The notes under the pieces were generated by a model. The model worked only from the letters and a program-made list of their open reading frames with translations, did no database searches and was not told the origin of the DNA. A program made the position numbers and the translations under genes. From Flavobacterium sp. N1736 (lineage in GTDB: Bacteria; Bacteroidota; Bacteroidia; Flavobacteriales; Flavobacteriaceae), in the NCBI RefSeq assembly GCF_025947065.1, contig NZ_CP109994.1, positions 4,464,001-4,528,000 of the forward strand: DNA of 64,000 nt, in the 5' to 3' direction. This document shows, one piece after another, positions 7,669-16,927 of this stretch. Numbering within the stretch: position 1 is the stretch's first letter; each line of letters starts with the position of its first letter.

Positions 7669-8274
7669 TTAATCATTAAGGTCTTGTAAATTTTGATGTA
7701 ATCGATCTATCATTTTTAGATAAAAGGCTTTATAAATTAGCCAAATAAAAAATGAAATAATAGTAGATAAAATGGCGATTAATATGAAAATAAAAATCTG
7801 ATAAAGGATCAAATTATCTGCTAAATATCTATTAATATCTACTTGCGAACTGCAGAGATATTGATAAAAAAGAATAATTACATTCAAATTAAATAATATA
7901 ATATTTAAGCAAATATAATTATAAACGGATTTTCTAGTTTTTAGTATTATTTCAGATAGATCCTTCAAATTTAAGGTCAAATCTATTTTTTTTAAATTAA
8001 TAAAAAACCGAATGAAAAAGTAAATGAAAATGAAATAATATAAATAATTAGTGTATGTTAATATGCTGTTATTTTGGCTTATATTTTTTTGATTTATAAT
8101 AATAATTGATACTATTGAAAGACAAAATTCTAAAATATTTACTAAAAGGATTCTTTTTAAAATTGATTTAGATTTCAGGTTTAAGAAGTTAGATAATTCA
8201 GAAAATTCTATATTATACTTTAAATATTTTTTGTTTTTCCAGTTCTTTTTTAGTCGCCTTAATTGAGATTCCAT
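7669..8274 (-). CDS. Uncharacterised membrane protein
   Basis: Not recognised. The 201-residue protein has a basic N-terminus (ESQLRRLKKNWKNKKYLKY) and about four hydrophobic helices (near residues 42-62, 74-92, 117-137 and 155-180), ending in an acidic tail. The basic cytoplasmic start plus membrane segments is a plan seen in Bacteroidota membrane proteins near regulators, but I cannot assign a family. It is very rich in Ile, Leu, Asn and Lys. Its codons are more AT-biased than its neighbours, which suggests an accessory gene. It converges with the XRE gene 57 bp away. Confidence 0.6.
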   Translation of the reverse strand: MESQLRRLKKNWKNKKYLKYNIEFSELSNFLNLKSKSILKRILLVNILEFCLSIVSIIIINQKNISQNNSILTYTNYLYYFIFIYFFIRFFINLKKIDLTLNLKDLSEIILKTRKSVYNYICLNIILFNLNVIILFYQYLCSSQVDINRYLADNLILYQIFIFILIAILSTIISFFIWLIYKAFYLKMIDRLHQNLQDLND

Positions 8275-8589
8275 AATATTCTTTTACTTCATTAGTGGGT
8301 TTTTTACTATAATGTTACAATTTTTTATAAATAAATTGTAATATTTATATTATAAATTAATGCAAAAGCTGTAAAAATGTTAATTAGAATTTATAAAAAG
8401 GCAAACAATCTGTTAATAAAACAGATAAAAGAAAATTTATACTGAAATTAAGAGGGTTTTTTATAACAATAATGGTAATTTATCGAAGCGACTCTTCAAA
8501 AGTTTTTAAAACAAAAATGGTCGGAATTTCTTCCGACCACTCGTATGTGTAAAACTCTTTTTTTAAGAATTAATATGTTTTTAGAAAGC
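8275..8589. other. AT-rich intergenic region
   Basis: This 315-base gap separates two minus-strand genes. It holds a small imperfect hairpin (ATCTGTT...AACAGAT, about 8408-8426) and the XRE-gene terminator at 8500-8539. I see no coding signal in the rest. Confidence 0.6.
8500..8539 (-). terminator. Intrinsic terminator after the second XRE gene
   Basis: TGGTCGGAA and TTCCGACCA pair around a 4-base loop (8518-8539). On the minus strand the stem is followed by TTTTTGTTTT. Confidence 0.85.
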
Positions 8590-9000
8590 TTATTTCTTTT
8601 CCAGTAATTTTTCTAAATATTCGATTTTATCTTTTTCAGATTGTAACAAACGTTCGTAGAGTTTTTTGTTTTCATCGTAAGCTTCTACTAACTTATCTAA
8701 AGGATTGAAAGTTGGTTGTATATTAATAGCATTTAGAGTCGAGGTATCATTAAATGTATTATTAATGACATTCAATACATTTTCGTCACTATAATTTTTA
8801 ATTCCTTCAGCGGTAACGCCTAAAGCTTCAGCAATTGTAATTAATCTTTCTTCATCAATACTTTCGCTTGCTTCAATATTAGAAACATATTGCTGGCTTA
8901 CACCAATTGCAATCGCAAGCGCTTCTTGTTTCATACCTCGAAGCTCTCTGATTCGGCTTATATTTCTGCCAATATGTTTTGGTTTTAATTCTGTAGTCAT
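8590..9000 (-). CDS. XRE-family helix-turn-helix regulator with coiled-coil tail
   Basis: A 136-residue protein. Residues 10-66 form a Cro/C1-type HTH (ISRIRELRGMKQEALAIAIG, then QQYVSNIEAS). A polar Asn/Thr-rich linker follows, then a C-terminal coiled coil (LVEAYDENKKLYERLLQSEKD). It is a likely dimeric DNA-binding regulator. TATCTTTG at 9005-9012 on the minus strand sits only 4 bases before the ATG, so the mRNA may be leaderless. AGTTGT-N5-ACAACT at 9057-9073, upstream of this promoter and before the divergent gene at 9170, is a plausible operator. The sequence does not prove autoregulation. Confidence 0.85.
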   Translation of the reverse strand: MTTELKPKHIGRNISRIRELRGMKQEALAIAIGVSQQYVSNIEASESIDEERLITIAEALGVTAEGIKNYSDENVLNVINNTFNDTSTLNAINIQPTFNPLDKLVEAYDENKKLYERLLQSEKDKIEYLEKLLEKK

Positions 9001-9004
9001 AATT

Positions 9005-9012
9005 CAAAGATA
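9005..9012 (-). promoter_or_regulatory. -7 element 4 bases before an XRE start codon
   Basis: On the minus strand this reads TATCTTTG, a full match to TAnnTTTG. The start codon occupies 8998-9000, where transcription is expected to begin. Confidence 0.5.
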
Positions 9013-9056
9013 TTTAAAATTCTTTAAAATTTTTCTGTTTTGGTAAAATACAATTT

Positions 9057-9073
9057 AGTTGTGAGATACAACT
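9057..9073. promoter_or_regulatory. Palindrome, possible operator between divergent genes
   Basis: AGTTGT and ACAACT flank GAGAT in perfect dyad symmetry, midway between the XRE gene and the gene at 9170. The size suits an XRE dimer site. Tandem TTTAAAAT units lie nearby at about 9013-9030. Confidence 0.35.
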
Positions 9074-9169
9074 CTTAATATTTCATTATCGTGTTATCTA
9101 TTGCTTAATTGCAGTCTTTTTACAAAAGTAAGATTTTTATTATAACAACAAATTAAAACAGATGCAATT

Positions 9170-9502
9170 ATGGAGACAGATGAAATTAAAAAATTAGAGA
9201 ATCTTAGAAAATTAATTTCTTCGTATTTTAATCCTTCAAAACCTCTTAACGATAAATCAGAATTTTATTTGGCAGGAATAAAAAATCTGGAATATAATGA
9301 GTTGGGTTATTTCATTGTGAATATCTTAAAAATGTGTGCTTTGGCAGTAGATCAAGATGTACATAAAATGGTGGAAGTAAATAAAATTCAGCCTATTAAT
9401 GTGAGCCTTATTCTGGAAATGGTGGTCGAAATGTTTCCTTTGGATGAATTTGAAATGTTAACTGAAATCAATCAAATGTTTATTACAGATTTACAAAAAT
9501 AA
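9170..9502 (+). CDS. Uncharacterised acidic protein
   Basis: Not recognised. The 110-residue soluble protein is predicted mostly helical and acidic, with no signal peptide or membrane segment. It has an N-terminal METDEIKKLENLRKL helix, a hydrophobic centre (LGYFIVNILKMCALAVDQD) and a repeated acidic Glu-Met pattern near the end (ILEMVVEMFPLDEFEML). The ATG at 9170 follows an A-rich leader, which is normal in this group. It is divergent from the XRE regulator, whose gene is 169 bp away and which could control it. An imperfect stem-loop follows. Confidence 0.6.
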   Translation: METDEIKKLENLRKLISSYFNPSKPLNDKSEFYLAGIKNLEYNELGYFIVNILKMCALAVDQDVHKMVEVNKIQPINVSLILEMVVEMFPLDEFEMLTEINQMFITDLQK

Positions 9503-9511
9503 TATCAACAT

Positions 9512-9559
9512 AAGTGAAGTCGAAGCTAATTCATAACTACAAGAATTTCGACCTCACTT
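9512..9559. terminator. Imperfect stem-loop between convergent genes
   Basis: AAGTGAAGTCGAA (9512-9524) pairs with TTCGACCTCACTT (9547-9559) with one weak pair. It lies between the convergent gene at 9170 and metE. No strong T-run flanks it, so its role as a terminator is uncertain. Confidence 0.4.
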
Positions 9560-9598
9560 GTTGACACTAAAAAACAAAAATATATTAAAATAAAAGTA

Positions 9599-11920
9599 TT
9601 AATTAACCGGATTTTCAACGGCTGCTCTCATTTCCTGAGCTGCGGCAACCATTTCGATTAAAGCTTTTTTGGTTTCATCCCAATGACGCGTTTTTAAACC
9701 ACAATCTGGATTTACCCATAATTGATCTACAGGAATTACTGCCGAAGCTTTTTCAAGCAATCTCACCATTTCGGCACTTGATGGCACACGCGGTGAGTGA
9801 ATGTCATAAACTCCCGGACCAATTTCGTTTGGATATTTAAAGTTGGCAAAAGCATCTAAAAGTTCCATTTGCGAACGCGAACATTCTATAGTGATTACAT
9901 CGGCATCCATATCGGCAATATTTTCAATAATGTCATTAAATTCGCTGTAACACATATGTGTATGAATTTGAGTGTCATCTTTAACACCGCTTGCCGAAAT
10001 TCGGAATGCTTTTACTGCCCAGTGCAAATATTTTGCCCATTCTTCTTTTCTCAAAGGCAAACCTTCGCGAATGGCAGGTTCATCAATTTGAATAATTTTG
10101 ATTCCCGCTTTTTCCAGGTCAACCACTTCATCACGAATCGCCAATGCAATTTGCGTACAAGTTTGAGAACGAGGCTGATCGTTACGAACAAACGACCATT
10201 GCAAAATAGTTACAGGTCCGGTCAACATTCCTTTTACCCATTTTGGCGTTAGAGATTGCGCATATTTCGACCATTTTACCGTCATTGGGTTTGGTCTTGA
10301 AACATCACCGTAAATAACAGGAGGTTTTACGCAGCGGCTTCCGTAGCTTTGAACCCAGCCGTTTTTAGTAAAGGTAAAACCGTCTAATTGTTCGCCAAAA
10401 TATTCCACCATATCGTTACGTTCAAACTCACCATGAACCAAAACGTCAATGCCGGTTTCTTCCTGAAAACGAATTGTAGCTTCGGTTTCTTTTTCGATTA
10501 AATCATTGTATTGTTCGGTAGTTAATTCTCCTTTTTTAAACTTCGCTCTCCAGCTTCTCACTTCAGCCGTTTGAGGGAAAGAACCAATTGTTGTGGTTGG
10601 AAATAAAGGAAGATTTAAAGCATCAATTTGACTTTTTCTTCTGATAGCGAAAGTGCTTTTACGTTTATCGTCTGAAGCTGTAATATTGGCAACACGCGAT
10701 TTAACTTCATTATTATGAATTAATTTTGAAGTTTTTCGGTTTTCATTTGCGATGTTATTTTGTTTGAAATCTTCTGATTTTTGAACATCAACTTCGTTCG
10801 AAGCAAATTGTTTTAAAAGTACAATTTCGTTGATTTTTTGTTTTGCAAAAGCCAGCCATTGTTTAATTTCCGGTGTAAGCGTTTCATCATTTGTTTCTAA
10901 ATCCAGATCGCAAGGACTATGAATTAAAGAACACGAAGGTCCAACCAAAATTCTGTTTTCTCCCAAAGCATCGGTTGCTTTTTTGATTAATTCTAAAGAA
11001 TTTTTGAAATCATTTTTCCAGATATTTCTTCCGTCAACAACGCCAAGTGAAAGATTTACGGTTGCGTTTAATTTTCCTGATTCTAAAATATCATCCAATT
11101 GCAACGGACAACGCACTAAATCTAAATGAAAAGTATCAACGGGCAAAGCTAATGCCGTTACTAAATTTTCGCCGAAACAATCAAAATAATTAGCCAGAAT
11201 AATTTTTATTTTGGGAAAACGAATATTAATTTCATTATAAACTTCTGTAAAAATGATGCGCTCTTTATCTGTTAAATTTAAAGCTAAGAAAGGTTCGTCA
11301 AGCTGAATATATTCAACATTTTGGGTTTGTAATTTTTCGAAAACTTCGAAGTAAACCGGAAGCAATTTATCGACAAGATCAATTCGGTGAAAACCTTCTT
11401 CTTTTTCTTTTCCTAAAAGTAAATACGAAATTGGTCCAATTAAAACTGGTTTTGTAGCAATTCCTAAATCTTTAGCTTCTTTAAATTCATTGATTATTTT
11501 TTCTGAAAACAATTCAAATTTTTGGTTTTTTGTAAATTCAGGAACAATATAATGGTAATTGGTATCAAACCATTTCGTCATTTCCATGGCTACAACATCC
11601 TGCCCGTTTTTTTGCGCGCCTCTTGCCATTGCAAAATACAAATCGATAGAAGAATTGGTTTTTGCAAATTCGTGATAACGCTCCGGAATCGCGCCCAAAG
11701 TCAGCGTTAAATCAAGCACCTGATCGTAAAAAGAAAAATCATTAGACGGAATCAAATCAATTCCTGCCTCAGCTTGCAATTTCCAGTTTGTTTGGCGAAT
11801 GTCTTTTCCGGTTTGAATAAGTTCTGCGGCCGAAATTTTTCCAGCCCAGTATAATTCACTTGCTTTTTTTAATTCTCGATTGCTGCCTATTCGTGGGTAA
11901 CCTAAATTATTTGTTTTCAT
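9599..11920 (-). CDS. metE: Cobalamin-independent methionine synthase
   Basis: MetE transfers the methyl group of 5-methyl-THF-triglutamate directly to homocysteine, using zinc and no B12. The 773-residue length is typical of the two-barrel enzyme. The N-terminus LGYPRIGSNRELKKA and the second-half start FPTTTIGSFPQT are diagnostic. The zinc ligands are visible in HMCYSEF (His, Cys), ITIECSRS (Glu) and WVNPDCGLK (Cys). It is divergent from an Lrp/AsnC regulator 157 bp away, which probably controls it. The leader holds a TTCAGTA-N5-TACTGAA palindrome at 11927-11945. I see no cobalamin or SAM riboswitch in the short leader. Confidence 0.97.
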   Translation of the reverse strand: MKTNNLGYPRIGSNRELKKASELYWAGKISAAELIQTGKDIRQTNWKLQAEAGIDLIPSNDFSFYDQVLDLTLTLGAIPERYHEFAKTNSSIDLYFAMARGAQKNGQDVVAMEMTKWFDTNYHYIVPEFTKNQKFELFSEKIINEFKEAKDLGIATKPVLIGPISYLLLGKEKEEGFHRIDLVDKLLPVYFEVFEKLQTQNVEYIQLDEPFLALNLTDKERIIFTEVYNEINIRFPKIKIILANYFDCFGENLVTALALPVDTFHLDLVRCPLQLDDILESGKLNATVNLSLGVVDGRNIWKNDFKNSLELIKKATDALGENRILVGPSCSLIHSPCDLDLETNDETLTPEIKQWLAFAKQKINEIVLLKQFASNEVDVQKSEDFKQNNIANENRKTSKLIHNNEVKSRVANITASDDKRKSTFAIRRKSQIDALNLPLFPTTTIGSFPQTAEVRSWRAKFKKGELTTEQYNDLIEKETEATIRFQEETGIDVLVHGEFERNDMVEYFGEQLDGFTFTKNGWVQSYGSRCVKPPVIYGDVSRPNPMTVKWSKYAQSLTPKWVKGMLTGPVTILQWSFVRNDQPRSQTCTQIALAIRDEVVDLEKAGIKIIQIDEPAIREGLPLRKEEWAKYLHWAVKAFRISASGVKDDTQIHTHMCYSEFNDIIENIADMDADVITIECSRSQMELLDAFANFKYPNEIGPGVYDIHSPRVPSSAEMVRLLEKASAVIPVDQLWVNPDCGLKTRHWDETKKALIEMVAAAQEMRAAVENPVN

Positions 11921-11926
11921 TTTTGT

Positions 11927-11953
11927 TTCAGTATTTTTTACTGAACAAATTTA
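11927..11953 (-). promoter_or_regulatory. metE -7 element and adjoining operator palindrome
   Basis: TAAATTTG on the minus strand (11946-11953) fits the -7 consensus. TTCAGTA-N5-TACTGAA (11927-11945) is a perfect dyad over the expected start of transcription. A third TTCAGTA copy stands at 11990-11996. The arrangement suits repression or modulation by the divergent Lrp-type regulator. Confidence 0.5.
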
Positions 11954-11973
11954 TTGTATTAGATTTTATAACT

Positions 11974-11981
11974 TATATTTG
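11974..11981 (+). promoter_or_regulatory. -7 element (TATATTTG), possible lrp promoter
   Basis: TATATTTG matches the consensus. A TTG at 11954-11956 lies 17 bases upstream, slightly short of the usual 19. It would give a leader of about 90 bases for the regulator gene and places a TTCAGTA half-site near the start point. Confidence 0.4.
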
Positions 11982-12077
11982 GGTATTATTTCAGTAAAAT
12001 GTCTTACAGAATGAATTTTTAGAAGATTATATTACTGGTAAAATCTGTTTAAAAGAACTTTAGCCGTAAAAATTACT

Positions 12078-12539
12078 ATGGAAAACTTAGATAAAACCGA
12101 TTTATTGATCCTGAAACACCTTCAGGAAAACTCAAATATCAATACAAAAGACCTTGCCAGTAAATTATTTCTGACGGTTACGCCTGTTTACGAACGAATA
12201 AAAAGGCTGGAACGCGACGGATATATCACAAAATATGTGGCATTATTAGACAAGAAAAAAATGAATCGCGGTATGACCGTTTTCTGTAATGTTCGCTTAA
12301 AAGAACATGCAAAAAATGTAGGCAGCAATTTTGTAAAAGATATCGTTGCGCTTCCAGAAATTATAGAATGTTATAACATTGCCGGCGATTATGATTTTAT
12401 GCTCAAGATTCTGGTTCAGGATATGGCTAGTTATCAGGATTTTGTCATGAATAAATTATCAACTATAGAAAACATCGGGAATACGAACAGTATTTTTGTA
12501 ATGGGAGAAATTAAACACAGTACAGCATTAGAGTTTTAA
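12078..12539 (+). CDS. Lrp/AsnC-family transcriptional regulator
   Basis: A 153-residue DNA-binding regulator. It has an N-terminal winged HTH (ILKHLQENSNINTKDLASKL, then VYERIKRLERDGYI) and a C-terminal AsnC/RAM ligand-binding domain (NVRLKEHAKN through YDFMLKILVQDMASYQDFV). Such proteins sense amino acids and form multimers. It is divergent from metE, so the likely target is metE and the ligand may be methionine or a related amino acid. That is inference from position. The shared 157-bp region carries three TTCAGTA-type half-sites. Confidence 0.9.
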   Translation: MENLDKTDLLILKHLQENSNINTKDLASKLFLTVTPVYERIKRLERDGYITKYVALLDKKKMNRGMTVFCNVRLKEHAKNVGSNFVKDIVALPEIIECYNIAGDYDFMLKILVQDMASYQDFVMNKLSTIENIGNTNSIFVMGEIKHSTALEF

Positions 12540-12728
12540 TATTTTGCCACAGATTGCACAGATTATAATGATTTCTTTATGCCGGATGGTAAGATTTCGC
12601 AGCGAACAAAACATTTAATCAAATTAATCTACAGTCTATTTTATTCAATATTATCCTAAAATAAAATGTATTTTTGAGGTTTAGATAGATCAATCTAAAA
12701 TCATCAATCTGAAATATAAAATTGAAAA

Positions 12729-14074
12729 ATGAACTGGGAACAACTTTTATCACTTAAACGCCAAGGCGACACTAGCAAAAGATTACGTGTAGAACAAGAC
12801 GATACACGATTGGGTTTTGAAGTAGATTATGACCGAATCATATTTTCGGCTGCTTTTAGATCTTTGCAGGATAAAACACAGGTAATTCCGCTTTCAAAAA
12901 CAGATTTTGTGCATACGAGATTGACGCACAGTTTAGAAGTTTCGGTTGTAGGAAGGTCTTTAGGTCGTTTGGTTGGAAAAAAATCATCGAAAAATATCCG
13001 TATTTAAAAGAAGTTCATGGTTATCATATGAATGATTTTGGTGCTATTGTCGCTGCGGCGTCTTTGGCACACGATATTGGAAATCCGCCTTTTGGACATT
13101 CTGGCGAAAAAGCAATTGGTGAATATTTTTCGATAGGAAACGGTTTAAAGTATAAGGATAGATTAACCGCAAAACAATGGCAGGATTTAATTGATTTTGA
13201 AGGAAATGCAAATGGATTTTCGGTACTTACCGCAAGTCGCCCGGGAATCGAAGGCGGATTGAGAATTTCATACGCCACTTTAGGCGCTTTTATGAAATAT
13301 CCAAAAGAAAGTTTACCTAAAAAACCAACCTCAAATATTGCTGATAAAAAATACGGTTTTTTCCAGACAGATAAATCATTTTTTGAAGAAGTAGCGCAGG
13401 ATATGGGAATGATCGCCAATAAAGAGGGAGATGATATTGGTTTTGAAAGACATCCTTTGGCATATTTGGTAGAAGCTGCAGATGATATTTGCTACACGAT
13501 TATAGATTTTGAAGACGGAATAAACTTAGGTTTGGTTTCTGAAGATTTTGCTCTTGAATATTTAATAAAACTTGTAAAAGACAATATTGGCGTTTCAAAA
13601 TATAAAATGCTCGAAACCAAAGAAGATCGTATCAGTTACTTACGTGCGCTCGCAATTGGATCTTTAATAAACGACGCCGTAGATGTTTTTATTGAAAATG
13701 AAGAAGCAATTCTGGAAGGAAAATTTCCTTTTGCTTTAACAGATAAAAGCAAATACAAGGCACAAATGAACGATATTATCAATTTAAGTGTTGAAAAAAT
13801 CTATCAAAGCCGCGAAGTTATCGAGAAAGAAATTGTTGGTTATCAAATTATTCAAACATTGCTGGATAAGTTTATAACCGCTTTTAATAACAAATATGAA
13901 GGAAAAGCATCGAATTATGATAATCTAATTTTGAAAATGCTGCCGGAAAAACATCATTTAGACAAAACGAACTTATACGAACGTTTGCTTCATATTTGTC
14001 ATTTTGTTTCTCTTTTAACAGATGGAAATGCACTCGAATTATTCGAAACCATTAACGGAAGAAAGAATAATTAA
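12729..14074 (+). pseudogene. dgt: Deoxyguanosinetriphosphate triphosphohydrolase, frameshifted at an A7 run
   Basis: dGTPase cleaves dGTP to deoxyguanosine and tripolyphosphate. It is an HD-domain enzyme: LTHSLEVS gives the first His, and SLAHDIGNPPFGHSGE gives the HD motif and following His. The gene is split. Frame 12729-13007 reads through VVGRSLGRLVGKK and then terminates, and the remainder is open from about 12984 to 14074. Adding one base to the A7 run at 12977-12983 restores a continuous protein of about 448 residues, passing through KKIIEKYPYLKEVHGYHMND. This is either a true one-base deletion, a sequencing error, or slippage on A7. The rest looks intact, which argues for recent or artefactual loss. 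Confidence 0.9.
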
Positions 14075-15076
14075 TTATTGAAAAGCATATACAAGACCCA
14101 CGCCCAAAACTTGTCTTAATTGCGCTCTTGGACCGTCATTAACCTGAGATGTTGTTCCCGTTGTTGGGTCTACAACATCTTTTTTGGTTTTAATATCATC
14201 ATCATAAACCAAATGAATACCAATATTTGCTTTTACATAAGCGTTAACTACAAGATCTAAACGAGTATCATAATCAACATCGACATTACCAAATTTGTTT
14301 AAATAATCAGTATATAAACTTAGTCTGTTTTCGTAGAAAACGTTTTTGTAGATTTCGCTTTTCGAATATGCGGTCATTAAAATACCAAATTCGGCTTTTA
14401 CTTTTTGCCCTTCTTCAACTAAAATTTGACTTGTCGGATCATTAGGATCAGTCATATAAACCGCTTTTTTAACACCAAAAGATCCCTGATTGGCTAAATA
14501 TTGGTCTAATACCAAAGTTGTTTTTAACGTAACAGGAGAGAAATAAAATGTTCTGTTTTTTTGCTTATTTGAGTTTTCAGCTCCTGCTCCTAAAAAGATA
14601 TAAGCCGGTGCAAATGGTCTGGAGATCGCAATATCTCTATTTGGATAATTATATCCGTCTGTAAATTGCGTATTGAAATTAAATTTAGCCGAATAATACC
14701 AATTTGAAACCGTATCTTTTCTAAATCCGTAAGTTGAGTTGAGCTGGAAAGCATCGTCGGTTTTTCTCAATTCTGTACCATCCTGTTTATTTAAACCATA
14801 TTTTACAATAAGTTCGTTAACCCATTTATGATTTCCTTTTGCGTAAGTTCTTCCAAATTCACCTTTAAATAACCCGGAAATAGAACTTGTTCCCCCGGCG
14901 CTCCAGTTTACAAATGCAATTTCTGAAATATCAAAACCAACTTGGTTTTTCTTTGTCCAGTTTGATGGAATTTTAGGTAATTGAGCAGGATCTAAGGTTG
15001 TTCGAATAATCTGAGCAGATGTCGTAATTGAAAAACTAAAAAGGAATAATAAGATGGTGAATCGAAATAATTTCAT
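14075..15076 (-). CDS. DUF3078 domain-containing outer-membrane protein
   Basis: A 333-residue exported protein of unknown role, found widely in Bacteroidota. The signal peptide is MKLFRFTILLFLFSFSITTSAQ. The mature part is beta-rich, opening with WTKKNQVGFDISEIAFVNWSAGGTSS, the typical DUF3078 start, and ending in LRQVLGVGLVYAFQ with a terminal aromatic, as in outer-membrane barrels. The ATG at 15076 is chosen over one at 15109, because the extra 11 residues would spoil the signal peptide. It is 38 bp downstream of dxs and probably co-transcribed with it. Its stop directly abuts that of the convergent dGTPase. Confidence 0.87.
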   Translation of the reverse strand: MKLFRFTILLFLFSFSITTSAQIIRTTLDPAQLPKIPSNWTKKNQVGFDISEIAFVNWSAGGTSSISGLFKGEFGRTYAKGNHKWVNELIVKYGLNKQDGTELRKTDDAFQLNSTYGFRKDTVSNWYYSAKFNFNTQFTDGYNYPNRDIAISRPFAPAYIFLGAGAENSNKQKNRTFYFSPVTLKTTLVLDQYLANQGSFGVKKAVYMTDPNDPTSQILVEEGQKVKAEFGILMTAYSKSEIYKNVFYENRLSLYTDYLNKFGNVDVDYDTRLDLVVNAYVKANIGIHLVYDDDIKTKKDVVDPTTGTTSQVNDGPRAQLRQVLGVGLVYAFQ

Positions 15077-15114
15077 TAGGTTAACTTTTGTTTTTTTTTG
15101 GTTGTGCAAAATAA

Positions 15115-16902
15115 TTATTTTGAATGGTTTGAAAAAAGATTTGCCAAACTTTTAACGTCAATTTTGCACAATTGTTGTAATTGTAAGACAGTTCCGTGCT
15201 CGATAAATACGTCAGGAATGCCTAAAATTTGTATCTTAGAAGTGTAATTATTAGCAGCTGCAAATTCTAAAATTGCGCTTCCAAAACCGCCATTTACAAC
15301 GCCGTCTTCAATAGTAATAATAGTTTTAAAAGTCTTAAAGATGTAATGTAATAAATTAGTATCTAGCGGTTTAACAAAAGGAAAATCATAATGGGCAATT
15401 GTTTTTGGATTGCCGGATTCATTTAATGCCGTAATCACATTATTACCAATTGTTCCCGTTGATAAAACAGCCGTGTGAGTTCCGCTTTTTAAGCAGCTTC
15501 CTTCACCAATTTTAATATCTTCGTATTGTCCGAAATTTTCTACTTCCCAATTCGAAATAACGCCACGACCTCGCGGATATCGAATCGCAATAGGATGTTT
15601 TAACCCAAATTGAACCGAATATAAAATGTTTTGCAGCGCAATTTCATTAATTGGTGCATAAATAATCATATTCGGAATCGATCTTAAATAAGCAATATCA
15701 AAAACACCGTGATGCGTCGCGCCATCTTCACCAACCAAACCGGCTCTGTCCAGACAAAAAATAACTGGTAAATCCTGTAGCGCAACATCATGAATAACCT
15801 GATCGTAGGCACGCTGTAAAAAAGTCGAATAGATATTACAATATACAATCATGCCCTGAGTTGCCATTCCGGCAGCAAGAGTTACAGCATGCTGTTCTGC
15901 AATACCAACATCAAAAGCGCGTTCCGGAATTTCATCCATCATAAATTTTAAAGAACTTCCAGATGGCATTGCCGGAGTGATTCCGATAATTTTTTCATTC
16001 TTTTTGGCTAAATCTAAAATGGTTAAACCAAAAACATCCTGATATTTTGGAGGAAGATTTTCTTCTGATTTTAAATGTATTTCTCCTGTCGAAGCATCGA
16101 ATTTTCCGGGCGCGTGATATTTCACCTGATTTTCTTCTGCCTGCTGTAAACCTTTTCCTTTTGTAGTTACAATATGCAGAAATTTTGGACCTTTTATCTT
16201 CTTTAAGCGGTTTAATTCCTGGATTAAAGTTGGAAGATCATGCCCGTCAATTGGTCCCGAATAATCAAAATTAAGAGATTTAATGATGTTATTTTGCTTT
16301 GGATTTTTTCCGTTTTTAACAGCCGTTAAGTATTTTTTTAAAGCACCAACACTCGGATCAATTCCAATAGCATTATCATTTAAGATAACCAGAATATTGG
16401 CATTCGTAACTCCGGCGTGATTCAAACCTTCAAAAGCCATTCCCGAAGCGATAGAAGCATCGCCAATTACTGCAATATGCTGTTTGTTATGATCACCTTT
16501 TAATTGAGAAGCAATTGCCATTCCCAATGCAGCAGAAATTGATGTTGAAGAATGTCCAACGCCAAAAGTATCGTAAATGCTTTCACTTCTTTTAGGAAAA
16601 CCGGAAATACCTCCGATTTGTCTGTTGGTATGGAAATTTTCTCGTCTTTCAGTCAGAATTTTATGTCCGTAAGCCTGATGTCCAACATCCCAAACCAATA
16701 AATCTTCCGGAGTATTAAAAACATAATGCAAGGCAATTGTCAATTCTATTACACCTAAACTCGCGCCCAAATGTCCTTCTTTTACAGAAACAACATCAAT
16801 AATAAACTGACGTAATTCCTGAGCAATTTGAGGTAATTGCGCTTCTTGTAAAAGGCGTAAATCAGCCGGATTTTGTATGTTTGAAAGTAAATGTTCTGAC
16901 AT
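15115..16902 (-). CDS. dxs: 1-deoxy-D-xylulose-5-phosphate synthase
   Basis: DXS condenses pyruvate and glyceraldehyde 3-phosphate with thiamine diphosphate, the first step of the MEP isoprenoid pathway. The 595 residues carry an N-terminal TPP domain (WDVGHQAYGHKIL; GDASIASGMAFEGLNHAG, where GDG is more usual; NDNAIGI), a pyrimidine-binding domain (DVGIAEQHAVTLAAGMA with the catalytic Glu) and a transketolase C-terminal domain. It is slightly shorter than the E. coli enzyme. TACCTTTG lies only 4 bases before the ATG, hinting at a leaderless mRNA. A tadA-like gene diverges 38 bp away. Confidence 0.96.
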   Translation of the reverse strand: MSEHLLSNIQNPADLRLLQEAQLPQIAQELRQFIIDVVSVKEGHLGASLGVIELTIALHYVFNTPEDLLVWDVGHQAYGHKILTERRENFHTNRQIGGISGFPKRSESIYDTFGVGHSSTSISAALGMAIASQLKGDHNKQHIAVIGDASIASGMAFEGLNHAGVTNANILVILNDNAIGIDPSVGALKKYLTAVKNGKNPKQNNIIKSLNFDYSGPIDGHDLPTLIQELNRLKKIKGPKFLHIVTTKGKGLQQAEENQVKYHAPGKFDASTGEIHLKSEENLPPKYQDVFGLTILDLAKKNEKIIGITPAMPSGSSLKFMMDEIPERAFDVGIAEQHAVTLAAGMATQGMIVYCNIYSTFLQRAYDQVIHDVALQDLPVIFCLDRAGLVGEDGATHHGVFDIAYLRSIPNMIIYAPINEIALQNILYSVQFGLKHPIAIRYPRGRGVISNWEVENFGQYEDIKIGEGSCLKSGTHTAVLSTGTIGNNVITALNESGNPKTIAHYDFPFVKPLDTNLLHYIFKTFKTIITIEDGVVNGGFGSAILEFAAANNYTSKIQILGIPDVFIEHGTVLQLQQLCKIDVKSLANLFSNHSK

Positions 16903-16906
16903 AAAG

Positions 16907-16914
16907 CAAAGGTA
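16907..16914 (-). promoter_or_regulatory. -7 element 4 bases before the dxs start
   Basis: On the minus strand it reads TACCTTTG, matching TAnnTTTG. The dxs ATG occupies 16900-16902, so transcription would begin at or next to the start codon. Confidence 0.5.
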
Positions 16915-16927
16915 CGAATTGAATTCT

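Noticed and set aside
6808..9600. This accessory-looking stretch as a complete defence island or prophage remnant
   Set aside because: It has two XRE regulators and a membrane protein but no nuclease, helicase, integrase, phage gene or tRNA edge. There is not enough to call a system.
11921..12077. Cobalamin or SAM riboswitch upstream of metE
   Set aside because: The metE leader is very short and no conserved riboswitch core or long structured region is visible. The dyad fits a protein operator better.
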